53,106 bases of DNA from Anaerolineales bacterium. Lineage in GTDB: Bacteria; Chloroflexota; Anaerolineae; Anaerolineales; Villigracilaceae. The DNA lies in contig JABFSL010000027.1 of NCBI GenBank assembly GCA_013140605.1, positions 1-53,106 of the forward strand. Direction: 5' to 3'. A program made the position numbers and the translations under genes. Numbering within the stretch: the first letter of the stretch is position 1; every line of letters starts with the position of its first letter. A model generated the notes under the pieces. It made no database searches. It was not told the origin of the DNA and was given only the letters and a program-made list of their open reading frames with translations. Below, in pieces: positions 33,373-41,880 of the stretch.

Positions 33373-34362
33373 GTGAATTCAAACCTTGCTTATCGTTCAA
33401 TTTTTAAGCTGCCCACTGGGCAGATGTATCCCTCCGTATCAGTAGGTGAGCTGCCTTCGCATGAATATCAGGTGTCCACCGAAACCATCACAGAAGAAGT
33501 CGCATCCCATCTGGAAGCGCATCCTGAAATCCCCGGTGTCATTCTGGTCAGCGGGAAAAAAATCCACAGCATGATTCCCCGCAATAAAATGTTCGAACGA
33601 CTGGGACATCGTTATGGTGTGGAATTATTCCTGCGGAAACCGATCATCGCATTGCAGGAAAACCTGGGGACGGGCGCCTTCTGGATTTCCAGCAACACAA
33701 GAATAAACACCGCAACCCAAATTGCCCTCGGCAGGCGGGCGGAAAATATATACGATCCGCTAATCATCGAATATGACGACGGTTCCTTCCGCCAGTTGGA
33801 TATGCACCTCCTGCTCATGGAGCAATCCCTGGTGATGGAAAACATGACCAACATCATCAGCAGTATGGACCGCATCGAGCAATCCATCAAGGCTGATATC
33901 CCGCTTGATACATCGCTGGACATGATCGTCGATTCGATAAAACGCACAACTCCGTATCATCGCGCGGCCATCCTGATCAAACCCAGCCACCGCGGAAAAA
34001 TTTCCAGCCACCACGAACTCTTACACGATCTGCATGAACCCTTGAACAGCCACCCCTTGATAAAATCAATCTGGGATACAGGAAAACATATGCACATTGA
34101 AGACACCAAACTGGCGCCGTCATGGAAGGGAATGGAGGCCATCGGTAAGACAAATGTATGGATGGGGCTTCCAATAGCAAGTGGAGGCAGTCTCGAAGGC
34201 ATTCTCTCCCTCAGCCGCACCACCAATACCCCCTTCAGCAAAAATGAAATAGATATGGCAAAGACCTTCTCCGATTTTCTCAGCATTGCAATTAATAGGA
34301 CCGCTGAAAATTATGACGATGATCAATTTGTAAACATGATAAAACGGAAGTTCATTTATTAA
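33373..34362 (+). CDS. GAF-domain signalling protein, Pho-regulated
   Basis: 329 residues from GTG 33373 (TTG 33370 would overlap the expected transcription start). The N-terminal 120 residues contain HPEIPGVILVSGKKIHSMIPR and GVELFLRKPI, resembling the CBS-like sensor module often found before GGDEF or SpoIIE domains. A short helix (about 140-170) leads to a GAF domain (about 180-315) with LDMIVDSIKRTTPYHRAAILI, MGLPIASGGSLEGILSLSR and FSDFLSIAINR. No output domain follows, so it should act by protein contacts or ligand sensing. It lies between ppk1 and phoR under its own Pho box. Confidence 0.72.
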   Translation: MNSNLAYRSIFKLPTGQMYPSVSVGELPSHEYQVSTETITEEVASHLEAHPEIPGVILVSGKKIHSMIPRNKMFERLGHRYGVELFLRKPIIALQENLGTGAFWISSNTRINTATQIALGRRAENIYDPLIIEYDDGSFRQLDMHLLLMEQSLVMENMTNIISSMDRIEQSIKADIPLDTSLDMIVDSIKRTTPYHRAAILIKPSHRGKISSHHELLHDLHEPLNSHPLIKSIWDTGKHMHIEDTKLAPSWKGMEAIGKTNVWMGLPIASGGSLEGILSLSRTTNTPFSKNEIDMAKTFSDFLSIAINRTAENYDDDQFVNMIKRKFIY

Positions 34363-34378
34363 TCCCCCGGATTATTTT

Positions 34379-35599
34379 TTATGGAACAGGTATCACAAAA
34401 TAAAAAACACTTCCACGCCCTTCGTTGCTCTCCGCCCAAATTTTTCCGCCGTGCGCTTCGATGATATGCTTTGAGATCGAAAGTCCAAGTCCCGTGCCTG
34501 AACCTGTGCGGGACTTGTCGACTCTGTAGAATCGCTCAAAGATACGGGATAGACTCTGCGCTGGGATCCCGACTCCCGAATCCCGCACAGCGAATCTGAT
34601 TCCGCCGTTGGCTGGTTCTGTTTCGACAGAGATCTCGCCCCCGGGCTTTGTGAACTTGACCGCGTTGTGAATCAGATTCACCAGCACCTGCTCCAGCCGT
34701 GATTTGTCTGCGCGGATGTTTGGCAGGCCATCCTCACACTTAATGGTTAACTTCAACCCTGCGCGTTCGGCTTGCATTCTCATGCGGTCAGCGGCAGATG
34801 TGACCAAGCTCTTCGGCGCAAGCGGCGCGAGGATCAATTCCACCTGGCCTGATTCAATGCGTGAGAGGTCGAGTAGTTCCTGGGCCATTTGCGTCAGCGC
34901 GTCTACTTCAGTGCTGATCCTGCCCAGGAAACGCGGACCAGCATCCGGGTCCGCGAGAGCGCCGCTTTGTAATGTCTCGGTTAATGCTTTGAGTGAAGCC
35001 AGCGGAGTCCGCAGTTCATGTGATACGTTCGAGATGAAATCCCGCCGCACAGTTTCGAGTCTGCGCACGCGGGTCAGATCCTGCACAAGTAAAAGGCTTC
35101 CGCTCGCATGAGTATCAGGGATGGCGATGATCTGTAAAAATTGATGGCGCGCAGGCAGTTCCACAGACTCGCTTTGCATTTCATTCGTTTGCTGACAGCG
35201 CCGCCACGCGTCCACGAGTTGATGATTGCGCACAACTTCGATGACACTGTGGCCAGGCGCATTTGAAATTTCAAAAAGTTTTTGCGCGGCTGGGTTCGCG
35301 AATTGGATCAGCCCGTTTGCGTCGACAATGATCACGCCGTCGGTGAGTTGTTCAAGAACGGTGGAAAGACGCGCGTTCTCTGAATTTAAGGTTGAAAGTT
35401 GAAAATTGAAGGCGGTTTGTAGTGAAGCAATGGCATTGGATAAATTTTCAATACGATTTACATCGGTGGGGAAATCAGCCTGGCTGCGGATGTGCTGGGC
35501 ATATTTATCCATTCGTCGTTTTAAATCATAATATCGCCACGCAAACCACGCAGCGACAAGAAACAAAATAATGCTCAAAGATAATAGAAATGAATTCAT
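34379..35599 (-). CDS. phoR: Sensor histidine kinase PhoR-like
   Basis: 406 residues. One N-terminal helix (about 4-22), a short coiled region, a PAS domain (about 80-175, LTDGVIIVDANGLIQFANPAA), the H-box SHELRTPL with His194, N-box NLIHNAVKFT (308-317), and G boxes DSGVGIP (340-346) and GTGLGLS. It lacks a large periplasmic domain, as usual for PhoR, which senses phosphate through Pst and PhoU. Residues about 63-73 are encoded by an imperfect TTGAAAGTTGAAAATTGAA stutter. phoB lies 47 nt upstream in the same direction. Confidence 0.9.
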   Translation of the reverse strand: MNSFLLSLSIILFLVAAWFAWRYYDLKRRMDKYAQHIRSQADFPTDVNRIENLSNAIASLQTAFNFQLSTLNSENARLSTVLEQLTDGVIIVDANGLIQFANPAAQKLFEISNAPGHSVIEVVRNHQLVDAWRRCQQTNEMQSESVELPARHQFLQIIAIPDTHASGSLLLVQDLTRVRRLETVRRDFISNVSHELRTPLASLKALTETLQSGALADPDAGPRFLGRISTEVDALTQMAQELLDLSRIESGQVELILAPLAPKSLVTSAADRMRMQAERAGLKLTIKCEDGLPNIRADKSRLEQVLVNLIHNAVKFTKPGGEISVETEPANGGIRFAVRDSGVGIPAQSLSRIFERFYRVDKSRTGSGTGLGLSISKHIIEAHGGKIWAESNEGRGSVFYFVIPVP

Positions 35600-35646
35600 C
35601 CCGACTTTCGACCTTTGACCTTCAACCAGTACCCTTCAACTGTTTT

Positions 35647-36357
35647 TCATCCTTCAAACCGATATCCGCCGCCTCTTACCGTAACAATGCGGGTGGGGTT
35701 GGAAGAATCGGCTTCGATCTTTTGCCTCAGCCAGCGGACGTGTACATCCACCGTGCGGCTGTCGCCGATGAAATCCCAGCCCCAAACACGCTCAAGGATG
35801 AACTCGCGCGAGAGCATTTGGCGGCGATGTTCGGCGAGGAATAACAATAACTCATATTCCTTTGGCTTGATCTGAATCGGCTTGCCGCTGAGAAGCACTT
35901 CGCGGCGGGTAAGGTCAATGGTGAGATTATCAAAAGTTAGTTTTTCGTGCGGTGTGTTTGCATCTTTCGATTTCCCCATTTCCTCGCGCAGTAAACGCGC
36001 CCGCCTAAGCTGTGACTTGACCCGCGCCATCAACTCGCGCATCGAAAACGGCTTGCTCATGTAATCATCCGCGCCGACTTCGAGCCCGACCACACGGTCA
36101 ATTTCATCGTCGCGCGCGGTGAGCATTAAAATGGCAGTGGACATTTCCTTGCGCAGAATGCGCGCAACTTCGAAGCCATCCATTTCGGGCAGCATGATAT
36201 CCAGCACGATCAGGTCAGGTTTTAATCGCCGCGCTGATTCGAGTGCGGCGCGGCCATCCCCAACTGTTTCCACCGTATAACCTTCCTTTTTCAGGTTATA
36301 GGCGAGTGTCTCCTGTAGGGAGAGTTCATCTTCAACGATCAGAATTGTTTCAGTCAT
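35647..36357 (-). CDS. phoB: Response regulator PhoB/PhoP-like (OmpR family)
   Basis: 236 residues. Receiver domain: acidic pocket Glu9-Asp10, phosphoacceptor Asp53 in [11 protein letters not shown], Thr80 and Lys102 in MSKPF. The C-terminal winged helix (about 140-236) has [26 protein letters not shown] and the recognition part [16 protein letters not shown]. Together with phoR it should govern the Pho boxes in this window. Its own promoter has such repeats, indicating autoregulation, and TATATT lies 7 nt before the ATG, so the mRNA may be leaderless. Confidence 0.92.
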   Translation of the reverse strand: MTETILIVEDELSLQETLAYNLKKEGYTVETVGDGRAALESARRLKPDLIVLDIMLPEMDGFEVARILRKEMSTAILMLTARDDEIDRVVGLEVGADDYMSKPFSMRELMARVKSQLRRARLLREEMGKSKDANTPHEKLTFDNLTIDLTRREVLLSGKPIQIKPKEYELLLFLAEHRRQMLSREFILERVWGWDFIGDSRTVDVHVRWLRQKIEADSSNPTRIVTVRGGGYRFEG

Positions 36358-36364
36358 TGATGGG

Positions 36365-36406
36365 AATATACCATAAAGGAAATTTTGTCTGTTAATGGGA
36401 TGTTAA
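36365..36406 (-). promoter_or_regulatory. Pho-box promoter of phoB
   Basis: On the minus strand TTAAC (36406) and TTAAC (36395) are 11 bp apart, a degenerate AATTT (36384) follows in phase, and after 9 nt comes TATATT (36370-36365). The start codon is 8 nt further on. Confidence 0.65.
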
Positions 36407-36408
36407 AG

Positions 36409-36434
36409 AAAAAAGCCTGCCGCGTTTGGCAGGC
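36409..36434 (-). terminator. Terminator of the 203-aa gene
   Basis: GCCTGCC and GGCAGGC pair around GCGTTT; on the minus strand TTTTTTC follows. Confidence 0.85.
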
Positions 36435-36441
36435 TCCAGTT

Positions 36442-37053
36442 TTAGGGGGCGATATCGAATTCGATTGTTTTACCAAGTATATTATTCAAATATATCTCAA
36501 CCTTGTATTTCCCCTCGGCCCAGGGATTGGCGCTGTGATCTGACAAGGTTGCAAATTTATTTTCTTTTATTATATAGGGCGTATCAGATTTTACAGCGCC
36601 TGCCTTAAAACCTTTTACATCCACCACCGACCAAACGATCCTTACAACATTTTTGCCTGTCGGATCATTAATATCGAAGAGCAAATAAATGGTTTCGTTC
36701 GGCTTAAATTGGGATTTGGGAATAAAGCCGTCAATATCCGCCGCGAGAAACTCGTTAAAGATACCTTCCTGCGGGGTGGCAGTTGCGGTGGGCAGCTCAA
36801 CGGTTGGGGTAAATGTAAACACAGCCGTTTCAGTGAAGGCAGGCGCGAGTGTCGGCGTATCTGTTGGAAGGATCGGCGCCGATGTGGCCGTGATGATGAT
36901 GGCAACAGGAGTTGCTGTTGGAGCGTTGGATCTATTGTTCAATATTACAGGAATGATTGCGGCAACGATGGTTGTAATTGCGCCAATGATCGCAATCAGC
37001 ATGTTTTGACTGATCTTTGAACCTTTTGCTTCGTCTGAGGTTTTATTTTCCAT
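36442..37053 (-). CDS. Hypothetical membrane-anchored protein with Thr/Pro linker
   Basis: 203 residues. One helix (about 17-38, MLIAIIGAITTIVAAIIPVIL) is followed by a Thr/Pro-rich linker with TATP and TPT words (about 45-95) and a C-terminal beta-sandwich-like domain of about 105 residues (KPNETIYLLFDINDPTG, GKYKVEIYLNNILGKTIEFDI). I do not recognise a family; the linker resembles other surface proteins in this window. It is monocistronic, with its own promoter and terminator. Confidence 0.7.
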   Translation of the reverse strand: MENKTSDEAKGSKISQNMLIAIIGAITTIVAAIIPVILNNRSNAPTATPVAIIITATSAPILPTDTPTLAPAFTETAVFTFTPTVELPTATATPQEGIFNEFLAADIDGFIPKSQFKPNETIYLLFDINDPTGKNVVRIVWSVVDVKGFKAGAVKSDTPYIIKENKFATLSDHSANPWAEGKYKVEIYLNNILGKTIEFDIAP

Positions 37054-37079
37054 GAGTTATACCTTTCCTCGTTTCGAAA

Positions 37080-37107
37080 ATTTTATACCAATTAACCCAA
37101 CTGTCAA
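37080..37107 (-). promoter_or_regulatory. Promoter of the 203-aa gene
   Basis: On the minus strand consensus TTGACA (37107-37102), a 16-nt spacer and TAAAAT (37085-37080). Confidence 0.7.
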
Positions 37108-37163
37108 GCAAAGTGCTTTGGAACTGCAATAATAATCTCATTGTAATGCTATAACCTGGAATT

Positions 37164-37205
37164 ATGAGTAAAATAATCCCGTTTACAGGCATCAAGGAAG
37201 CATGA
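37164..37205 (+). CDS. Possible 13-codon leader peptide before the cyclase
   Basis: MSKIIPFTGIKEA ends in a TGA that overlaps the cyclase ATG as ATGA. Its ATG lies 8 nt after TATAAC (37150-37155), so it could be translated from a leaderless mRNA. AAGGAA inside it would be the ribosome-binding site of the cyclase. It would couple cyclase translation to the leader. The frame is short enough to be chance. Confidence 0.35.
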   Translation: MSKIIPFTGIKEA

Positions 37206-39004
37206 ACAAGGAATTTCACTATAAATGGGTATGGGATCTAAAATCCTCGCCCGAGGCGCTCTGGCCGCTTGTGTCCGATACGAATCGCTTTAACCGCGAT
37301 ACCGGCCTTCCGCCGATGGAATTGCTGGGGATCTCAAATGGCGTCAAACACGTAAAATTCAAAATACCGTTGATTCGCGTGGAGTGGGAGGAGGAGCCGT
37401 TCGAGTGGACCTATCCCTATCGTTTTGGAATCCTGCGCCGCTATCGAAAAGGTCCGCTGGCAGAGATGCGGGTGGATTGTCAACTGGAGCGGCTTGAACC
37501 TTCAGGCACGCGGATTATTTACGAAACGTGGGTGGAGCCTGCAAATACTTTGGGATTGATCGGCATTCCGCTTGCGATAGGCATTGTCAGCGCAAAGCGA
37601 TTTGAGGCCGCATACAAACTTTATGACCGCATCGCTTCGAACCAAAGCCCGGAGCTGGTTTTTCCAAAAGGGAGGAATCTTTCCCCGAATGCCCGTGGCA
37701 GGTTTCAGGTCATGCGTGACCGATTACAGGATCAAGGCGTGGACAATGCGATCCTGGATCATCTTCATGAATTTTTGAATCACGCCGACGATCTTTCCAT
37801 CCAACGTATGAGGCCGTATGCTCTGGCGGATGGATGGGCTGCATCCCGCCGCGCCGTGCTGGAAACATTTTTGCGCGGAACGCGGGCTGGCATGTTCGAT
37901 ATGTATTGGGATCTGCTCTGCCCCGAGTGTCGCGGTGTGACTGAAAATCATGCGCGCCTCGGCGACGTTCATTCGACTTCGCATTGCAATACCTGTCAGA
38001 TCGATTTCAATGTGAATTTTGATCACAATGTTGAAGTGATCTTTCGCCCGAATCCGTCAGTGCGCGCTGTGGATGCGACTGTGGAATTTTGCGTGGGTAG
38101 CCCGCAGCGTCAGCCGCATATCGCTTTTTCATTGATCGTTCCGCCGCGTGAGGAATTACCATTTTCAACCATGCTGATGGCGGGAAGATATTCACTGCGT
38201 GTTTCGGGAATAGCAGGTTCACAACTTGTGCTTGCTACAAATAGCGGCGCGTCAAAAATTCAATTTTATGCGGATGACAGAGGCTGGCCTGGTGGCGTAT
38301 CGGAATTGGGACTCATGCCAACCATTCGCCTGATCAACGAAACCGATCAAGCGCGGACCTTTGAGCTGGTTCGCACAACCTGGTCTGATCAGGCGGCGAC
38401 GGCGGCGGATGTGACCATTCTGCAGGTGTTCCGCGATCTGTTCTCAAGTGAAGTCCTGCGCCCCGGCGAGGAAATTTCCATCGGCTCCACCACGTTGATG
38501 TTCACTGACCTGCGAGACTCGACCAGGCTGTATCGTGAGATCGGTGATGCGCCCGCGTTTGGGCGTGTGCGTGAGCATTTTGAGATTTTGGAAGAGGCCG
38601 TGGCCGAAGAGGGCGGATCAATTGTCAAAACAATGGGCGATGCGATCATGGCCGCTTTCCGCAGCCCGGTCTCTGCAGTGCGGGCGATCTCAAAGATACA
38701 GAAACAAATTGCAGTGAGGGGTGATCCGCCTTTATCCATCAAAGCTGGGATTCATCAGGGTCCATGTATAGTTGTCAATTTGAATGATCGCCTGGATTAT
38801 TTTGGCTCCACGGTAAATATCGCCGCGCGCCTGCCGAACTTTTCAAAGGATGGTGAAGCGATCCTTTCCGAGCCGATCCGTAATGACCAGGAAGTGCTTG
38901 AATTTTTGGAGAAGAACGCGCCGCCCAATTCGCTCAATCGCTTTCAAGCCGAGATCCGCGGATATGATCAAGCCATTGATCTGTGGCGCATCAAGATGTG
39001 GTGA
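37202..39004 (+). CDS. Class III adenylate/guanylate cyclase with SRPBCC-like and Cys4 regions
   Basis: 600 residues, soluble. Residues 1-150 resemble an SRPBCC lipid-binding fold (start WVWDLKSSPEALWPLVSDTNRF). Residues 160-420 hold a helical part and a possible zinc site, CPEC (240-243) with CNTC (262-265). The cyclase domain (about 425-600) has metal-binding LMFTDLRDST (Asp436) and MGDAIMAAF (Asp480), preceded by Lys476, and IHQGP and STVNIAARLPN. The family makes cAMP or cGMP; I cannot decide which. AAGGAA precedes ATG 37202. Confidence 0.87.
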   Translation: MNKEFHYKWVWDLKSSPEALWPLVSDTNRFNRDTGLPPMELLGISNGVKHVKFKIPLIRVEWEEEPFEWTYPYRFGILRRYRKGPLAEMRVDCQLERLEPSGTRIIYETWVEPANTLGLIGIPLAIGIVSAKRFEAAYKLYDRIASNQSPELVFPKGRNLSPNARGRFQVMRDRLQDQGVDNAILDHLHEFLNHADDLSIQRMRPYALADGWAASRRAVLETFLRGTRAGMFDMYWDLLCPECRGVTENHARLGDVHSTSHCNTCQIDFNVNFDHNVEVIFRPNPSVRAVDATVEFCVGSPQRQPHIAFSLIVPPREELPFSTMLMAGRYSLRVSGIAGSQLVLATNSGASKIQFYADDRGWPGGVSELGLMPTIRLINETDQARTFELVRTTWSDQAATAADVTILQVFRDLFSSEVLRPGEEISIGSTTLMFTDLRDSTRLYREIGDAPAFGRVREHFEILEEAVAEEGGSIVKTMGDAIMAAFRSPVSAVRAISKIQKQIAVRGDPPLSIKAGIHQGPCIVVNLNDRLDYFGSTVNIAARLPNFSKDGEAILSEPIRNDQEVLEFLEKNAPPNSLNRFQAEIRGYDQAIDLWRIKMW

Positions 39005-39012
39005 AAAAAGAA

Positions 39013-39057
39013 ATAACAGAAAGGCCGTCAGCTTAAACCTGACGGCCTTTCTGTTTG
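39013..39057. terminator. Bidirectional terminator between cyclase and DUF4349 genes
   Basis: AACAGAAAGGCCGTCAG and CTGACGGCCTTTCTGTT form a perfect 17-bp stem with a 7-nt loop; A and T runs flank it on both sides. Confidence 0.9.
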
Positions 39058-39068
39058 TTATTGAAATA

Positions 39069-40034
39069 TTATTGAATGGGCTTCTTTGATTTGCGCGTGA
39101 ACAATTTCCACAGACCCCAAATGACAAGAGCGGGCGGGGCGAGGATTGGAACAAGAACTATAAAGAACCAGATCAGGAAATCCACAATGCCTTGATATGC
39201 AAAGGTGACTGTATCTTTGGCGTTCTTGAATGTCTCGCCGGGATTCCACGGATTGGGCGTTGGGGTAACGGCGGGTTCCAGTTCGGGCAGTTCAGGCTCA
39301 AAGTTAATTGTGATTGTGGAATAAGCAGAGCGGTCTTGCAGATAATTCATTTGACCCTTGATCTGTTCGATCTGGGCTTCGATGTTGGAAAGTTCCTGAT
39401 TGATTCTCAGAGCTTCGTCCACTGTTTTGGCGCTGTCGAGAAAAGTTTTGATGCGTTCACGCGTGGCTTCAAGATTGGTGAGCTGTGATTGCAAGTCCAC
39501 GAATTGATCTGTGACATCATCGCCCGAAGCGGATTCATCGAGCACTTTAATGGAGAGGCCGCGTAATCGGCTGAGGGTATGCTCAAATTCTTGAACGGGA
39601 ACGCCGATGGTAATGGTGGCGTATTTGTAATTCTCCCCGTCATAATAGGGTTGATACCACACGCGGGAACTGACAATATATCCGCCCGCATCACCAACAA
39701 CCTGGGTGGCGCGGTCAATGGCTGTGTCTGTATCCGCGACAAGCAACTTAACCTCCGCGCTTTTGATGATCATGTGCGTGTTTGCGGCGGCGGGAGCGCC
39801 GTCAATGGGCGGCATGGCTGTGGCGTAAATGGGAAGATCGGAAGATGGGGCGTTTGCTTCTTTTGCGGCATCATTCGATCCTCCCGCGCTTTGAGCTGCT
39901 GCTGGATCTTCATACATTAATGCTTCGCTGACAGGCGCTTCCGTAGCGGCTGGCGCGGCGGCACCTCCGCAGGCGCTGAGAGTCAGCATTCCCAATAGAA
40001 CGAGCACAGCAAGAACATTGAAACGTGTTTTCAT
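39069..40034 (-). CDS. DUF4349 membrane lipoprotein
   Basis: 321 residues from ATG 40034, which follows GGAGGAAAAA. Lipoprotein signal ends LTLSAC (Cys22). The DUF4349 core shows MIIKSAEVKLLVADTDTAIDRATQVV and GGYIVSSRV, then VPVQEFEHTLSRLRGL and an amphipathic coiled coil (about 175-235, RERIKTFLDSAKTVDEALRI). One C-terminal helix (about 285-310) ends in a basic tail. Function of the family is unknown; the lipid anchor plus helix suggest it spans the envelope. Confidence 0.85.
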   Translation of the reverse strand: MKTRFNVLAVLVLLGMLTLSACGGAAAPAATEAPVSEALMYEDPAAAQSAGGSNDAAKEANAPSSDLPIYATAMPPIDGAPAAANTHMIIKSAEVKLLVADTDTAIDRATQVVGDAGGYIVSSRVWYQPYYDGENYKYATITIGVPVQEFEHTLSRLRGLSIKVLDESASGDDVTDQFVDLQSQLTNLEATRERIKTFLDSAKTVDEALRINQELSNIEAQIEQIKGQMNYLQDRSAYSTITINFEPELPELEPAVTPTPNPWNPGETFKNAKDTVTFAYQGIVDFLIWFFIVLVPILAPPALVIWGLWKLFTRKSKKPIQ

Positions 40035-40138
40035 TTTTTCCTCCAGAAGAATATTATTTCGGCGTTGTAGTGGTGACGCCAACTGGAGGAGAAAGGTTCC
40101 GCGCTTATAAAATTTGGTTGATCAATTTTGATGTGAGT

Positions 40139-40582
40139 CTATTTCTTTTCTACAGAAATTGTTACGGTTACTTGCGGCCAGCCTTCATGTGCGAAACGAA
40201 CAACCAATTCCGCAAGTTCACGCGGCAGGACGTTGTTGTTCATCACATCATCCATTGGCATCCAAAGTGGAAGGTAGGTTCCGTATGCGGGATTATATTC
40301 GCCGTATTCTTCGCCTGTGCCAGTGCCAAATTCCCCGCTTATTCTCGTGGCTAAAAAGTAATATTGTGTATTTCCATTGACGAGCAGCTCGACTATTTTT
40401 TGTTTGATCTCGACAATGATTCCCAATTCCTCCTCGGCCTCGCGGACTGCGGCTTGCTGCGGAGTTTCACCCTCATCAATGCCGCCGCCGGGAAAAATGA
40501 AGTAATGCAATCCATTTCGATGGCGTTCGATGAGGGCTAGTTTGTTATCTTCGATCAGGATAATACCGGAACGGTTTCGCAT
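40139..40582 (-). CDS. Nudix hydrolase
   Basis: 147 residues. The Nudix box GGGIDEGETPQQAAVREAEEELGI is complete when read across positions 31-54 (GGGIDEGETPQ, then REAEEELG). The family cleaves nucleoside diphosphates linked to another moiety. Substrate unknown. It lies alone; the 104-nt spacer to the DUF4349 gene shows no terminator. Confidence 0.9.
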   Translation of the reverse strand: MRNRSGIILIEDNKLALIERHRNGLHYFIFPGGGIDEGETPQQAAVREAEEELGIIVEIKQKIVELLVNGNTQYYFLATRISGEFGTGTGEEYGEYNPAYGTYLPLWMPMDDVMNNNVLPRELAELVVRFAHEGWPQVTVTISVEKK

Positions 40583-40895
40583 TTTGTGTTTCCCTATAAG
40601 ATCGGGTGTGTCGCACCTGACGGGTAGGTTTTTCTTATTAACTCACCTTACGCAGGCATAACTCCGAAGGAGTGAAATGATTCTAGAATCAACGCAAGAA
40701 TTCGCCCAACCCCGAAGGGGTGTCATGTCATCCCTGCGGGATTTGGGGATTCTGTACCGCAATTCTATAATCGTGTCATCTGTTTCGGCAGGCTCAACAC
40801 ACCGCCTTCGGGATTGTTTACTGCGTAACATCAGTTATTAATGAGCAGAATCTACTCGATTTAAATATCCTTGTTAGGTGCGACGCACCTGGAAT
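40583..40895. repeat. Repeat-filled spacer with CCCCGAAGGGG palindrome cluster
   Basis: No gene in 313 nt. ACTCCGAAGGAGT (40661-40673), ACCCCGAAGGGGT (40709-40721) and ATCCCTGCGGGAT (40730-40742), joined by GAAATGATTCTAGAAT, form the same composite as at 22301-22400. It is flanked by GGTGTGTCGCACCT (40606-40619) and near-palindromic AGGTGCGACGCACCT (40876-40890). Confidence 0.7.
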
Positions 40896-41813
40896 TTACT
40901 CAAGAATATCGCGTGTTTTGTCCACATCCTCGTGGATCTTTTCGATCAACGCATCCACTGAATCAAATTTCAACTCATCGCGGATGCGGGAGACGAATTC
41001 AAGTTTCAATTCCTGTCCGTAAATGTCGCGGTCAAAATCGAGGAGGTAGGCTTCGAGGCTGGGGGTTTGTCTTTCCGGTGTGAAAGTGGGGTTGAAACCA
41101 ATATTGGTGGCGGCCATGAATTTCTCTTCACCGATCCATGCCCAGGAAGCGTAGATGCCATTTGTTGGTATGACTTTTTGTTTTGGATAATCCACGTTGG
41201 CAGTGGGGAATCCGATCTTGCGTCCGCGTTCAGCGCCGTGGATGATCTTTCCGCTCATTGAGTAATTATAGCCAAGCAGTTTGGCGGCTTCGGTCACATT
41301 GCCGGTGGTAACGAGTTTGCGGATCTCTGTGGAGGAGATCACGCCGCTTTCGTCGCTGAGGGCCTGGATGACTTCGACGCTGTAATTTAATTCCTTGCCA
41401 ATTTCGGTCAGACGCGCTGCGTTGCCTTCACGTCCCTTGCCGAGGGCGAAGTCATAGCCGATGAGCAAGTGACTGAGGCCAAGAGTCTCTTTCAGACGCG
41501 ACATATATTCCATGGCAGTGGCAGTTGACAGGTCAGGGGTGAAGCGTTGGGTGATGACGATATCCACGCCCAGCGCCCCAAGCAGGTCCGCCCGTTCGGT
41601 TGGCGTGGTCAGGCATTTAATCTCCCGCCCGGTAAGGACGCTGGCGGGGTGCGGATCAAAGGTTAATAGAACCGCAGGCGCGTTATTGGTATGCGCATCT
41701 GCTACAAGTTTGCGGATGATCTGACGATGTCCGCGATGTACGCCATCAAAGACACCGACTGTCAGCCATGCGTTTTTTGCGGAAACTTCTTCGAGTGAAT
41801 AATAATGCTGCAT
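40896..41813 (-). CDS. ribF: Bifunctional riboflavin kinase / FAD synthetase RibF
   Basis: 305 residues. The FAD synthetase half has VGVFDGVHRGHRQII, LTFDPHPASVL, LLIGYDFALGKGREGN and ISSTEIRKLV; the riboflavin kinase half (about 185-305) has GRKIGFPTANV and NGIYASWAWI. It converts riboflavin to FMN and FAD. It is last in the nusA operon order, and a terminator separates it from truB, so its expression may depend on read-through. Confidence 0.95.
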   Translation of the reverse strand: MQHYYSLEEVSAKNAWLTVGVFDGVHRGHRQIIRKLVADAHTNNAPAVLLTFDPHPASVLTGREIKCLTTPTERADLLGALGVDIVITQRFTPDLSTATAMEYMSRLKETLGLSHLLIGYDFALGKGREGNAARLTEIGKELNYSVEVIQALSDESGVISSTEIRKLVTTGNVTEAAKLLGYNYSMSGKIIHGAERGRKIGFPTANVDYPKQKVIPTNGIYASWAWIGEEKFMAATNIGFNPTFTPERQTPSLEAYLLDFDRDIYGQELKLEFVSRIRDELKFDSVDALIEKIHEDVDKTRDILE

Positions 41814-41820
41814 AGGATGA

Positions 41821-41858
41821 AAAAAGCCGCCGCCCTTTGTAATTTAGGGCGAGCGGCA
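41821..41858 (-). terminator. Terminator between truB and ribF
   Basis: On the minus strand GCCGCTCGCCCT pairs imperfectly with AGGGCGGCGGC across AAATTACAA, followed by TTTTTT. Confidence 0.75.
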
Positions 41859-41880
41859 ATTTATTTATGATTTTCTCGGA

